A DNA stretch of 52,064 bases from Actinomyces bowdenii (GTDB lineage Bacteria; Actinomycetota; Actinomycetes; Actinomycetales; Actinomycetaceae). The stretch lies in contig NZ_JAGFOU010000024.1 of assembly GCF_017592395.1 (NCBI RefSeq), forward strand, positions 1 through 52,064, in the 5' to 3' direction. Positions within the stretch are counted from its first letter, which is position 1, and the number at the start of each line of letters is the position of its first letter. Positions 24,828 to 35,600 of the stretch are shown piece by piece. Under the pieces are notes generated by a model that was not told where the DNA came from, ran no database searches, and saw only the letters and a program-made list of their open reading frames with translations. The position numbers were made by a program, and so were the translations under genes.

Positions 24828-27313
24828 GAGCGGGGCCTCCTGGGTGGGCGTCGGCGCGGCTCCCGACCGGCGGGGCGGGCCAGGGATCGCAGGGACAGAC
24901 GGGCCAGGGACCGGCGCAGCCACGAGCGGTCCGCCCCCATGGCGCGGACGATCGCGTCGGACGAGTCCCACAGCTCACCTAGAGCGTACGCCGCAGGCTC
25001 GCCCGCGCTGAAGACCTGGGTGTCCACCGCATGGGCGAAGCGGGACAGATCCGCCCGGGGGAAGTCGCCGGACATCTCCGCGGCCGCCTCCCGCCGGGTC
25101 GCCCCCCAGGAGGCCACCGTGCCCAGGTCGCGTGCCCGATCCACGATCTCATCCCAGGCCCCCAGGGCCTGGTCCACCCCGCGCCGTCGCCGACGTCGCA
25201 GGCGCCGCAGCGCCTTCCACCCGACGATCGCCCCCAGCAGCGCCAGCAGGGCGGCCGCGCCGCCGGCGGCGATGTAGACCCCCAGCGGGATGCCCCCCGG
25301 CGGGTCGTCCTGCGGCTCATCGTTCTCCGTGTCCTCATAGGACGGCGGCAGCTCGGCGGGGTCCTGCATGGGCAGGGGCGGCTGGAGGACCTGGGGCTCG
25401 GGGTTGGAGACCTGCTGAGTGGTCTGCTGCTGGGGCACCTGGTCGCGGTCCGGGGTGACATCGAAGCCCACCCATCCCAGCTCCTCGAAGGGGATCTCCA
25501 CCCAGCCCTTGACGTCCTCGCCCGTGACCGTCGTGGCGTCCCCGTCGGTGGCCGGGTCGAAGCCCATGACCACCCGGGCCGGGATCCCCAGGGAGCGGCA
25601 CATGAGCATCATGAGCACCGGGTACTGCTCGTCGTCGCCCACCAGGGACTCGGACTCCGCCATCCGGGCGATGCGCGAGGCGCCGTGGCCGGGGTCGGAC
25701 TTGCTCTGGGTCCCATCGGAGTAGTAGCTCGTCCGCAGCCGCTGCTGCAGGGCCCGGATCTGGGCCAGGGGATCGGACTCCGAGCCCACGATCTCCTGGG
25801 CCAGGGCCGCCGCCGAGGCGGGGACCTGCTCCACCGTGCCCAGGGAGATGCGCGCCAGGGTGGCGTTGTCCAACTGGCTCTCCGACGGAGCGCTGTAGGG
25901 GTCGACCTGCTGGATCAGGGCATCGCCCTCGACCATGCCCGCAGTGGTGATCCCGGTGGAGGAGAAGGCGTCGAAGTACATGCTCTCGCGCAGCGCCGCG
26001 GCGCGGGGGCCCGAGGTCCGGAGCATCACCGTGCTGGAGACCGTCGGCACCCACGGGAAGGAGTAGCCCTCCACCTCCAGCCTCACCTCCTGGGAGGCCT
26101 CGGAGTCCCCCTCGGCCAGGACGGTGTGCTCCCCGACCCGCTCGAAGCGCGAGACCCCACCGGAGTCCTCACCGATCCTGGCCGCCAGCCCGTCGTAGGA
26201 GTCCAGCGCCGCCACGCGCACGCGCGCGCCCTCCGGCGCCCCGGTCAGGCGCAGCAGCTCGGTGCCGGCCATATCCGTCTCGATACTGCGCACCAGGGAC
26301 AGCGGCGTGGCGTACTCGGTGAGGTCCAGAGGAGGCTCGAACAGGTCGCGCAGCACCAGGCGCGCGCTGGGGGCGGCCGGCGCCACGGCCAGGGCCAGCG
26401 CCGCCGCCATGGCCACCACGGCGGTGGAGGACAGCGCGCCGCGCCGCATCGCCTGATCCAGGCCCTGGCGCGCCGAGGCGGCGCTGGGCCCCCCGGGGGC
26501 CGGCGCGCTGAGAGCCTCGGCCACCCGGCTGCGCCTGCGGCGCAGGGAGGCGCAGGACCACATCACCAGCACGCCGGCGGCCAGGGCCGGGCCCGTGACC
26601 GCAGGCAGCACGGTGGTCTGGCCCGCCCAGGCGATCGCGGCCGCCGGGGCCAGGGCCACCGCCAGGCCTGCCAGCACATCGCGTCCCAGGAGCACCAGGC
26701 GCGCGGCCAGGGCCGAGACGATGAGGCCGATGAGCCAGGGCAGTGTGGTCATGGCCGTGAAGGAGCTCAGCGGCAGCGGCACGTTGAGGGAGTCCCGCCA
26801 CACGGTCACCGTCGCGGACAGCACCGCTCCCACCGCGGGCGCGCCCGAGCCCACATCCGGCAGCAGCAGGGGCGCCAGGGCCACGTGGGCCACTCCCAGG
26901 GCGGCGATCGTGGGCAGGGCGCTCAGCCGCAGCGCCGAGCAGCCCAGGACCACCGCCAGGCCGATGGCGGCCCCCATGAGCCCGGAGGTGTAGCCGCTGG
27001 TGCTGTCGAAGGCGGGCAGGAATGGCAGCATCCCCAGGGCGATCACGACGACGATGACGGACAGCTCCAGGGCCGCCGCCCAGCGGCTGGGCGGCGTGGG
27101 GGCGTTGCGCCGCGCCAGGAAGCGCTCCAGGGGCAGGGGCGGGCGCGAGGCCCTGGCCAGGGCGAGGCGCTGATGGGGGCCCAGGAGCAGGGAGCGCCGC
27201 GTCGTCTCCCCGCTGGGGGAGGCGCTGCGGGGGCGCTCGCGGGGCGGCCTCCCGCCCTGCTCCGCGGGGGCGGCCGGTGCGGGGGAGCGCGTGGGGGTGG
27301 GTGATGGCGTCAT
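24824..27313 (-). CDS. Transglutaminase-like membrane protein with degenerate active site
   Basis: 829 residues. A Pro/Arg-rich tail precedes about seven membrane helices (residues 85-330), an extracytoplasmic region with a transglutaminase-like core (about 520-625), another helix (GVYIAAGGAAALLALLGAIVG) and a basic cytoplasmic domain. The core aligns with the family at GDDEQYPVLMMLMCRSLG and GIPARVVMGF, but the position of the catalytic Cys is Asp561 and the catalytic His position is Lys602 (DVKGWVEI). It therefore probably does not cross-link proteins. Start and stop both overlap neighbours by ATGA. The MoxR-DUF58-transglutaminase order is widespread in bacteria. Confidence 0.9.
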   Translation of the reverse strand: MTPSPTPTRSPAPAAPAEQGGRPPRERPRSASPSGETTRRSLLLGPHQRLALARASRPPLPLERFLARRNAPTPPSRWAAALELSVIVVVIALGMLPFLPAFDSTSGYTSGLMGAAIGLAVVLGCSALRLSALPTIAALGVAHVALAPLLLPDVGSGAPAVGAVLSATVTVWRDSLNVPLPLSSFTAMTTLPWLIGLIVSALAARLVLLGRDVLAGLAVALAPAAAIAWAGQTTVLPAVTGPALAAGVLVMWSCASLRRRRSRVAEALSAPAPGGPSAASARQGLDQAMRRGALSSTAVVAMAAALALAVAPAAPSARLVLRDLFEPPLDLTEYATPLSLVRSIETDMAGTELLRLTGAPEGARVRVAALDSYDGLAARIGEDSGGVSRFERVGEHTVLAEGDSEASQEVRLEVEGYSFPWVPTVSSTVMLRTSGPRAAALRESMYFDAFSSTGITTAGMVEGDALIQQVDPYSAPSESQLDNATLARISLGTVEQVPASAAALAQEIVGSESDPLAQIRALQQRLRTSYYSDGTQSKSDPGHGASRIARMAESESLVGDDEQYPVLMMLMCRSLGIPARVVMGFDPATDGDATTVTGEDVKGWVEIPFEELGWVGFDVTPDRDQVPQQQTTQQVSNPEPQVLQPPLPMQDPAELPPSYEDTENDEPQDDPPGGIPLGVYIAAGGAAALLALLGAIVGWKALRRLRRRRRRGVDQALGAWDEIVDRARDLGTVASWGATRREAAAEMSGDFPRADLSRFAHAVDTQVFSAGEPAAYALGELWDSSDAIVRAMGADRSWLRRSLARLSLRSLARPAGREPRRRPPRRPRS

Positions 27314-28578
27314 AGCGCCCGCCTCAGGGCGATGGGGAGCTGTTCCAGGCGGTCCAGGTCGACCACTGGCAGCGTACCGGCATGGAGGCGCGAGAGGGGG
27401 CGCTGCCCGCTGCGCAGGGCGAGCATCACCATCGACAGGGGCGCGTGGGCGCGGGCCCGCACCAGGGCGGCGGTGCCCACCTCCTGGCCGGTGACGAGGA
27501 TGACGATGGAGGACTCGGGATGGGCCACGCAGCCGCGCCGCGTGAGCAGGTCGCTGGTCTCCCCCTCTTCGCGCTCGATGAGGCAGGAGGCATCCAGCAG
27601 GCGCAGGGCGGTGGCCGTGGGCAGCGGCCCGCCCTGGGTCAGCAGATGGACCTCCCGGCCATCGCCGATGGCCTCCAGCGCCAGGGAGCAGGCGATGGAC
27701 ACGGCGGTCTCGAAGTCCTCGGCGCCGGCGTAGTCCTCCTCGCGGGTGGACAGCAGCACCAGGAGGCTGGAGCGGCGGGTCTCCTCGAACTGGCGCACCA
27801 TGAGCCGGCCGGTGCGGGCGGTGGTGCGCCAGTGGACATTGCGCCGGTCGTCCCCGGGCACGTAGTCGCGCAGGGCGTGGAAGGAGACATCCGAGCTGGA
27901 CAGGTCCTGGGTGACCGCGCCCTCGACGTCGCGCAGGATCCCGCGCAGGTTGGTGCCCAGGCGCAGGGTCCGGGGGTGGATGTGCACCAGCTGGGCCCGG
28001 GTGCGGGTGCGCTCGGAGTGCAGCAGCCCCACCGGGTCGCGCGAGACGGAGACGACCGGGCCCACGGTCACCACCGAGCGGCGCTGGGTGGGCAGGACGA
28101 AGCCGCGCTCATGGCGCGACCGGGGGGCCATGGTCGGGACGACGAAGACCGCCTGGCCCTGCCCCACGGGCATCTCCATGCGCACCGGCAGCAGCGGCCT
28201 GGCGGTGGGGTTGCTGATGGTCACGCGGATGAGGGCGTGATCGCCCACGGTCACGCGCGGCTCCAGCAGGTTGTGGCTGACCTCGTGCCCGCCGCGCGGG
28301 ATGAGCCAGAGCCAGGCGGTCACCGAGATGAGGGCCAGGACCGCCGCGGCGCTCCAGGCCTCCTGCCAGCCCAGGCGCAGTCCCGCCAGGAGGCAGCACC
28401 CCAGCAGCAGGAAGCAGGCCCACCCCATGGGGCTGATGACCCCCACCAGCCACCGCAGGGGCTGGATGATCGGCGCCAGCGCGGGCGCCAGGGAGCGGGG
28501 CAGGCGGGTGAGCAGGTCGGGGCCCGCCGCCTCAGAGGATGAGGCGGCGGCGTCTCGGGCCGGGGCCTTGGCAGCCAT
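27310..28578 (-). CDS. DUF58 domain membrane protein
   Basis: 422 residues from ATG 28578, 4 bases after the MoxR stop. Two adjacent hydrophobic segments near residues 45-90 (ACFLLLGCCLLAGL, AWSAAAVLALISVTAWLW) anchor it. The DUF58 signature is clear: FHALRDYVPGDDRRNVHWR, then TARTGRLMVRQFEE and a vWA-like remainder (SLLVLLSTREEDYAGAEDFE). DUF58 proteins work with MoxR ATPases, with a proposed role in assembling or maturing envelope proteins. The stop overlaps the start of the transglutaminase-like gene. Confidence 0.93.
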   Translation of the reverse strand: MAAKAPARDAAASSSEAAGPDLLTRLPRSLAPALAPIIQPLRWLVGVISPMGWACFLLLGCCLLAGLRLGWQEAWSAAAVLALISVTAWLWLIPRGGHEVSHNLLEPRVTVGDHALIRVTISNPTARPLLPVRMEMPVGQGQAVFVVPTMAPRSRHERGFVLPTQRRSVVTVGPVVSVSRDPVGLLHSERTRTRAQLVHIHPRTLRLGTNLRGILRDVEGAVTQDLSSSDVSFHALRDYVPGDDRRNVHWRTTARTGRLMVRQFEETRRSSLLVLLSTREEDYAGAEDFETAVSIACSLALEAIGDGREVHLLTQGGPLPTATALRLLDASCLIEREEGETSDLLTRRGCVAHPESSIVILVTGQEVGTAALVRARAHAPLSMVMLALRSGQRPLSRLHAGTLPVVDLDRLEQLPIALRRAL

Positions 28579-28582
28579 GGGC

Positions 28583-29548
28583 TCAGTTCCGGCGCGTGGG
28601 GGCCGCCACCGAGGCCAGGGCGGCCGTGATGACACCGGTGGCGGTGGCGCCGGTGAACTCGGCATCCGGATCCATCACCAGGCGGTGGGCCCAGACCACC
28701 TGGGCCAGGGCCTTGATGTCGTCGGGCAGGACGTAGGTGCGCCCCTGGGCGGCGGCCCACACCCGTGCGGCCCGGGCCATGCCGATGGCCCCGCGGGTGG
28801 AGACCCCCATGCGCGTCTCATCGGCGGTGCGGGTGGCCTCCACCAGGGCGCCGATGTAGTCCAGGATGGAGCCCTCCACGTGGTTGTCCGCCGCCAGGTC
28901 GGCCATGGAGGCCACCACGGTGGAGGCCACCACCGGGGCCAGGTCCTTGGAGCGGTCCGGCTTGGCCGAGCCCGCCAGGATCGTGGTCAGGGCCTCGCGG
29001 GCCGGGTAGCCGATGGAGGTCTTCATCAGGAAGCGGTCCAGCTGGGCCTCGGGCAGGCGGTAGGTGCCGGCCTGCTCCACCGGGTTCTGGGTGGCGATGA
29101 CCATGAAGGGGCGCCCGGCCTCGTGGCGCTTGCCATCGACGGTGACGGTGGACTCCTCCATGACCTCCAGGAGCGCGGACTGGGTCTTGGGACTGGCGCG
29201 GTTGATCTCATCGGCCAGGACGATGGAGGCGAAGACCGGCCCGGGGTGGAACTGCCACGCCCCGGTGCCCTGGTCGAAGATCGTGACCCCCGTGATGTCG
29301 CTGGGCAGCAGGTCGGGGGTGAACTGGATGCGCGAGTGGGTGCCCTGCACGGAGGCGGCCAGGGCGCGCGCCAGGGCGGTCTTGCCGGTGCCGGGGGCGT
29401 CCTCCAGGAGCAGGTGGCCCTCGGCGAGCATGGCGGTCAGCGCCAGGCGGATGACCTCCTCCTTGCCCAGGAGGGCCTTGCTGACATTGTCGACGATGGT
29501 GGAGAAGGCATCGGCGAACCAGGTCGCGTTGTCCTGAGTCATAGGCAT
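28583..29548 (-). CDS. MoxR family AAA+ ATPase
   Basis: 321 residues. Walker A is LEDAPGTGKTALA, Walker B is IVLADEINRASPKTQ, sensor 1 is VIATQNPVEQAGTYRLPEAQ with the MoxR-type arginine context QLDRFLM, and the C-terminal lid has STRGAIGMARAARVWA. MoxR ATPases act as chaperone-like motors with DUF58/vWA partners. The ATG at 29548 has aaagga upstream; a second ATG two codons on is possible. A 139-bp gap with a hairpin separates it from the giant FN3 gene upstream. Confidence 0.95.
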   Translation of the reverse strand: MPMTQDNATWFADAFSTIVDNVSKALLGKEEVIRLALTAMLAEGHLLLEDAPGTGKTALARALAASVQGTHSRIQFTPDLLPSDITGVTIFDQGTGAWQFHPGPVFASIVLADEINRASPKTQSALLEVMEESTVTVDGKRHEAGRPFMVIATQNPVEQAGTYRLPEAQLDRFLMKTSIGYPAREALTTILAGSAKPDRSKDLAPVVASTVVASMADLAADNHVEGSILDYIGALVEATRTADETRMGVSTRGAIGMARAARVWAAAQGRTYVLPDDIKALAQVVWAHRLVMDPDAEFTGATATGVITAALASVAAPTRRN

Positions 29549-29636
29549 GGCACCAATGATCCTTTGCTTCAGCGGGACGGGGGAGGTCTAGTGGCGTGAG
29601 ATGCGGCGCTCGGCGCAACAATGCGATCACGCGGGA

Positions 29637-29664
29637 CCGGGGCCGCCCGTGGTGGCGGCCCCGG
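29637..29664 (-). terminator. Hairpin between giant FN3 gene and moxR
   Basis: Perfect 11-bp arms (ccggggccgcc and ggcggccccgg) around a 6-base loop, 24 bases past the stop at 29688. There is no T-run on the - strand. A partial terminator that lowers expression of the downstream genes, or an mRNA 3'-end protecting structure, are both possible. Confidence 0.4.
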
Positions 29665-29687
29665 CCCCGGTGGCTCGCGCCCAGGCC

Positions 29688-32600
29688 CTACATCTGGGTG
29701 CAGGTGACCTCCTGGTTGGGGTCTGAGGCGCGGTGCTTGAAGACCACATGGCTGGCGCCGTGGGAGTCCAGTGGCACGTCCTGGCTGTGGGACCTGACCT
29801 GCCCGGCGCGCCGATCCAGATAGGTGTAGGAGCACCTGGCGCTGGATCCGGGGTTCATCCCCGAGATGTCCACGACCATCCGCCAGCAGCTGCTGCGGGG
29901 GAACTGGGTCTCGCGCAGGTCCTGCTCGGAGCACGCCGCATCGGGGGAGTCGGTGGTGATGTGGAAGGCGACCTCCTCGCCCCTGTCGACCCTGTCCTCC
30001 TCGGGCACGAGCAGGACCTCGCTGCACCCCTCCTCGCGGCCGGCATTGTTGCGCGCCCGCACACAGGCCCGGGCCTCACCGCCGGCCTCGGCGGTGAAGC
30101 TGAGGACCTGGCCGGGCTGGATGGTCTGGTAGGGCGTCCAGTCATCGCTCTCGATGTCGTCGTCATCGGTGGCGTAGGTCCACTCGTAGATGGTGCCCTG
30201 GCTGTCCCTGCCACTGGGCTGCCAGCTGCAGCTGATCGCGGTGCCCCTGGCCGTGCAGTCGACGCTCGGGGCCGAGGGCGCGGTCTCCTTGGTGTAGGGC
30301 ACTGCCGAGGCGCCGCTGACGGGGGTCGACTCCCGGCCGTCCGTGGCCACGGCGCGGGCCTGGACCGTGTAGGTCTGCCCGTCGGTGAGGTTGGTCAGGG
30401 TCCTGGAGGAGGTCCAGCTCACCCCGTCCACCGAGTACTCCACGACCAGCTCCTCGGAGCGCCAGCCGTTGCCCGCGCGCGGGGAGGCGCTGACCTCGAT
30501 CTGCCCGGTCTGGCCATTGGCCTGGGCGGTGGGAGCCGAGGGCGGCAGGGGAACGGTCCTGTGCGTGTGGGAGCTGGCACTGGAGGTGGCCGAGCCCGCA
30601 TCGTTGGTGGCAGTCACCGAGAAGGAGTAGCTCCCCGCCTCCAAGGGGATGGACACCGAGGTGGCGCTCCCGGCCTCCACGCTGCGCGAGGCGTCGCCCG
30701 AGACCTGCACCGTGTAGCTCACGGGCGAGCCGTTGGCCGAGGCCGGGCTCCAGGAGACCCGCACCTGGTCCCCACTGGAGGTCACCTGCGGCTGGCCCGG
30801 GGTCCCCGGGGATCCGAAGGGGGTGGCGGAGTTCGAGCGGTTGGAGTAGCCCGAGGCCTGGCCCGCGGAGGGCACGGCGCGGACGGCCGCCGTGTAGGCG
30901 GTCCCGGTGCTCACCTCGGGGGAGCGCAGGGTCAGGGAGGTTCCGGTGGTCGTGTGGACGCTCCCGTCGCTCAGGCGCAGCTCGTAGGTGATGGACACCC
31001 CCTCGATTGGGGAGACCGGGGTCCAGCTGGCGGTCAGCTGGCCCTGGCCGGCCACCAGGGACGGCGCAGCCGGGGTGTCGGCCGTGACGTTGAAGACCTC
31101 CGGGCTGGAGGCCGAGGACAGCGGGGAGTCGCCGACGGCATTGGTGGCCATCACCTGGAAGGAGTAGGAGGTCCCGGGTGTCAGGCCGTCGGCCCGGCAG
31201 GGCGAGCCGGTGCATACCCAGCGCCCGGCGCCGCCGACCTCGGTGACCGTGTACTGGGTGATGGGCGAGCCGTTGTCGGACCCACTGGCCCAGGTGACCA
31301 CCATGGCGGTGGCGCCCACGGCCCGCGCCCGCACCGCCGTGGGGGCCTCGGGGGCCCCCTTGACCGTGACCGTGACTGTGCCGGTGACGGCGCGCGACTG
31401 CGAGCCGGTGGCATCCAGTGCTGTGTAGGACACGCTCAGCCGCCCGTGGAAGCCCGCGGCCGGGGCGATGGTCAGGGTGGTTCCCGAGGCGGTGACCGTG
31501 CCCTCGCCGCCGGTGACCCCGGGCTGCCCGTTGAGGGTGATCGGCTTGTCGGGGAAGGGGTTGGTCACCAGGGAGGCGACGTCGACCTTCACCGGGGAGC
31601 CGTCGGAGTCCAGGGTCGTGGGCGCCGTGGTCATCAGGGGCCGGGTCGAGGCCCCCACCCTCAGCGGCAGGCTGGCCGTGATCGGGGTGGTCTCGCCGTC
31701 GGAGACCGTGACCTCCACCGAGCCGATGGTGCCCTCGGTGGCATCGGCGGCGGCACTGACCGACAGCGATGAGCCGCTCAGGGAGACCTCGAAGCCGGCG
31801 GGGGCCGAGCCCACCGAGAAGGACAGGGCATCGCCCTCGTCGGGATCCCTGGTCATGGCCGCCAGATTCGCCACCGTGGGGCCCTCCCCGGGCGCCACCG
31901 TGATCTCCGTGGGGGTGAAGACCGGCACCCCGTTGGTCGTGGACTTGACCTGGATGGGCAGGGTCACTGTCGAGCTCAGCGCCCCCTCGCCCGTGCCGTC
32001 GGCCACGGTGAAGGTCACTGAGGTCTGGCCGGTGAAGCCGGGGGCCGGGACGAAGTGCAGTGACGCCCCGTCGCCGGCCAGGCCCGCCTCCTGGGTGCCG
32101 GTGCCCGTGTGGATCGTGGAGGAGTCGGTGATGACCGGCTGGGTGCCCGCCCGGGTGACGATGTGGGAGGACAGGGGGATGGTGGTGGCCGTCTCCGCGG
32201 GCACCTGGACCGGGACGGTCGAGGCGTTGACCCGGGGCCGCAGGGCGCTGCGGGCCGGGACCACGATGACGGCGTTGCCGGTCAGGCCGTCCGCATCGGT
32301 GACGGTGTAGAGCACCAGGCGCGGCTGCTCGGTCACGCTCAGGGAGATGGAGTCCTCCCCGACCTCCACATCGGGCTCGGTGGAGGACAGGGCCAGGTCC
32401 CAGGGCGACCCGTCGGCGTCCTCATCGTTGTCCAGGACCGGGATGGTCACCCGGCCATCGGCGTCGACCTGGTCCACCGAGACGTAGTCGTCCACGCCCA
32501 CCGGGTTGATGAGGGGGGCGTCGGCCCTGACATCCACGGTCAGGGTGCCGGTGTCGGTGCCGCCGCGCCCGTCGGCGACGGTGTAGGCCACCGAGTGCAC

Positions 32601-35600
32601 GCCCTCCTGGGAGGGCAGGTTGAGCATGAGGCGGCCGCCCCGGGTCGAGACCGCCAGGGACGGGTCGGAGCTGGTCGGCGAGCCCTCCAGGCTCAGGGGA
32701 TCGCCGTCGGCGTCCAGGTCGTTGGACAGCACGTCCACGGCCACTGTGCGTCCGGGCTTGGCCACCACCAGGTCGTCGGTGGCCACGGGCGCGGCGTTGA
32801 TGGCGGCCGCCGAGGCCACGCCCACGCGCACCGTGGCGGTGGACTGGGCCCCGAAGCGGTCCTCGACGACGTAGGTGAAGGTGTCCGTGCCCGCGGCCCC
32901 CTGGAGGGGGGTGTAGGTCAGCCAGGTCGAGGAGACCTCCACGGTGCCCAGCGCGGGGGCCTGGTCCAGGCCCACCAGGCTCACCGAGTCGCCGTCGGGG
33001 TCGATGCCGTCCAGGGGGATGCCGATCTCCACCTCGGAGCCGGCCACCGTGCGGGCCTCCAGGCCCTGGGGGGAGGGGGCGGCGTTGTTGGCGTCGTCGC
33101 GCGGGCGCACCTCCACGGTCACGGCCCCCGTGGAGGCCTGGTCGTGGGAGTCGGTGGTGGTATAGGTCAGGGTCGTGCGGCCCGCCTGGTCCCCGGCGCG
33201 GAAGCGGACGGTGTCCTCACTGACCCAGGCGGTGCCCAGGTCCGGGCCGGCCACCTCCAGCTCGGGGGCCACCGACAGGGTCAGTCCCGCCGGGGAGGAG
33301 TCGTTGTCCAGCACCGGGACGCTCACCACGTCCCCGGCGCGCACGACCGCCGTGTCGTCCTCCACCACCGGCGGCTGGGAGGCCGGCGAGGTGATGGGGA
33401 CGATGGAGACCTGGCCGGTGGCCGAGGTGGTCCCGTTGGTCACCGTGTACTCCACGGTGGTGGAGGCCGGGACCTGGCCCGAGGAGGTGATCTGGAGCAG
33501 GGAGTGGTCCACCACGGTGACGGTCACGCCCGAGTCCGCCGGGGCCGAGACCGACTGGAGCACCAGGACCCCTCCGGACAGGTCGAAGTCGTTGGACAGC
33601 GGCGCGATGGTGGTCGAGCCGCCGTCGCGCAGCAGCGCGGTGTCGTCCTCCACCTCGGGGGGCACGCTGGCCTCGGAGCGCTCGATGATGTCGATGCGCA
33701 CGATGCCCTGGGCGGTGTTGACCCCGTCGATGACGTCGTAGGTCAGGTAGAGGGTCTGGGGCGCGATGTCGTCGGCGGAGAAGGTGAAGACCCCGGCCTG
33801 CTGGTCCAGCTCGATGGAGGTGCCCGAGGGCGCCTCCTGCACACCGGCCAGGTACAGGGGCGCGCCGGAGGGGGACACGTCGTTGTCCAGGGGGGAGATG
33901 ACGGCGCGCGAGCCGGTGACCACTCGCACGTGGTCGGCATTGGCCGTGGGGGTGGCGCTGTCGGCGGCCTGCACATCGACCGCGACGGCGCCCGAGGTCG
34001 TCTGCTGGCCGTCGGAGACCACGACGGTCATCTGCCGGGTGCCCGCCCCCGCGCCCATCTCGCGCACGGTGACGGTGCCCTCGTGGGAGGTCTTGACATC
34101 CAGCCCCTCGCCCTGGGCCGAGACCAGGTAGAGGTCATCGCCGTCGGGGTCCAGCCAGTGCCCCAGGACGCTGACCGAGCCCGAGCCCCCCTCCGAGACC
34201 GTCAGGGTGGGGGTGGTGGTCTGCTCGGGGGCGGCGTTGACGTCCCAGCCGTGGACCTCCACGGTGGCCACCGCCGAGTCGTTCATGCCGCGCCCATCGT
34301 CGGCCGAGTAGGGCACGGTGAAGGTGCCGGTGGCCTCGGCCGGGGCATCCAGGCGCAGGGCCAGGCCGCCCTGGGCGCTGGAGACCGAGACCCCGGTGCC
34401 GGGGTCCTGGGCGGAGGCGGTGAGCACATCGCCGTCCGGATCGGAGTCGTTGGCCAGGACCGGCAGCAGGGTGGAGCGGCCCGGGCGCACGCCGAAGGTG
34501 TCGTCATTGGCCTCGGGCTGGTGGTTCTCCTCGGTGCGCTCGGGGGGCGTCTGCTCCTCGGAGGTGTTGGCCGAGTCGTCCTCGACGTCGGAGTCGTCGT
34601 CGGTCTGGGCGGTGACGTCGGTCCAGTCATCGATGAGGATGAGCTCCTCGTCGGGCAGCCATACGGCGCCGGTCTCCACGTCGTTGAGCACGATGGCGTC
34701 GCGGTTGACCCGGAAGATGGGGGAGGCGGAGGTGGCCAGGGCCTCGTTGTGGAGGGTCTCATTGCCCCCGCCCAGGCCGGAGCACTCGCGCACGAACTGG
34801 CCCGAGCCCGACCAGGCGCCGTAGACGCACGACCCCAGGCGCACGGGCCGGGCCGCCACTCCCTCGGCCGGCGCCCCGTCCTTGGCGGCGGGGATCGTGG
34901 TGGAGGTGCCCTCCTCCAGGGACACCGAGATGAGGGCGGTGCGCGAGGCCACGAGCACCGTGTCGGCCTCGGGGCCGGGCTGCTGGAGGGCCAGGCCCGG
35001 CTCGCCCAGGTCGGCCGTGAGGCCGCCGGGCAGGTGGAGGATGCCGGTGCCGCGCTCCAGGACCACGGGCTGGTCGCCCACGGCCGTGATGGCCACATCG
35101 GTGCCCTCCGTCAGCGGGAGCTCGCGGGGCTCGGCGCTCTCCCAGCTCGAGGCGCTCACCGGCACGGAGATCAGGGAGGAGGTGGTGGCCGACACCGCGT
35201 GGATGGAGCCGTCCTGCCCGGCGGCCGCGACGACGTCGGGCATGCCCGTGACCAGGGGCGGGGCTGTGGGCAGGGAGGCGATGGCCTCCACCGAGGTGGC
35301 GCGGATGGTGCCCTCGGAGGCGTCGGCCGCCAGGACCCGGTCGGCGCCCTGCTGGATGTCCAGGCCCTGGGTCAGCTGGGTGCGCTGGCTGAAGGCGACC
35401 TGGACCGGGTCGACGGTGGAGACCGTGGCATCGGCGGAGTCGGGCACCAGGACGTGCTCGGCGTGCTGGGTGACGTCGAAGGTCGACGAGGCGGTGCGGA
35501 TGGCGCTGTCGGCCTTGCGCGAGGGGTAGTTGAGACGGGCCACCATGTGCTTGGAGGTGGAGGTCACCCACACCCCGCCGTCGTTGAGGTGCAGGTCCGC

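Noticed and set aside
24824-24971. Start of the second RDD-FHA protein at 24971
   Set aside because: It would overlap the upstream gene by 148 bases; the ATG at 24827 forms a standard ATGA overlap and begins just before the RDD domain.
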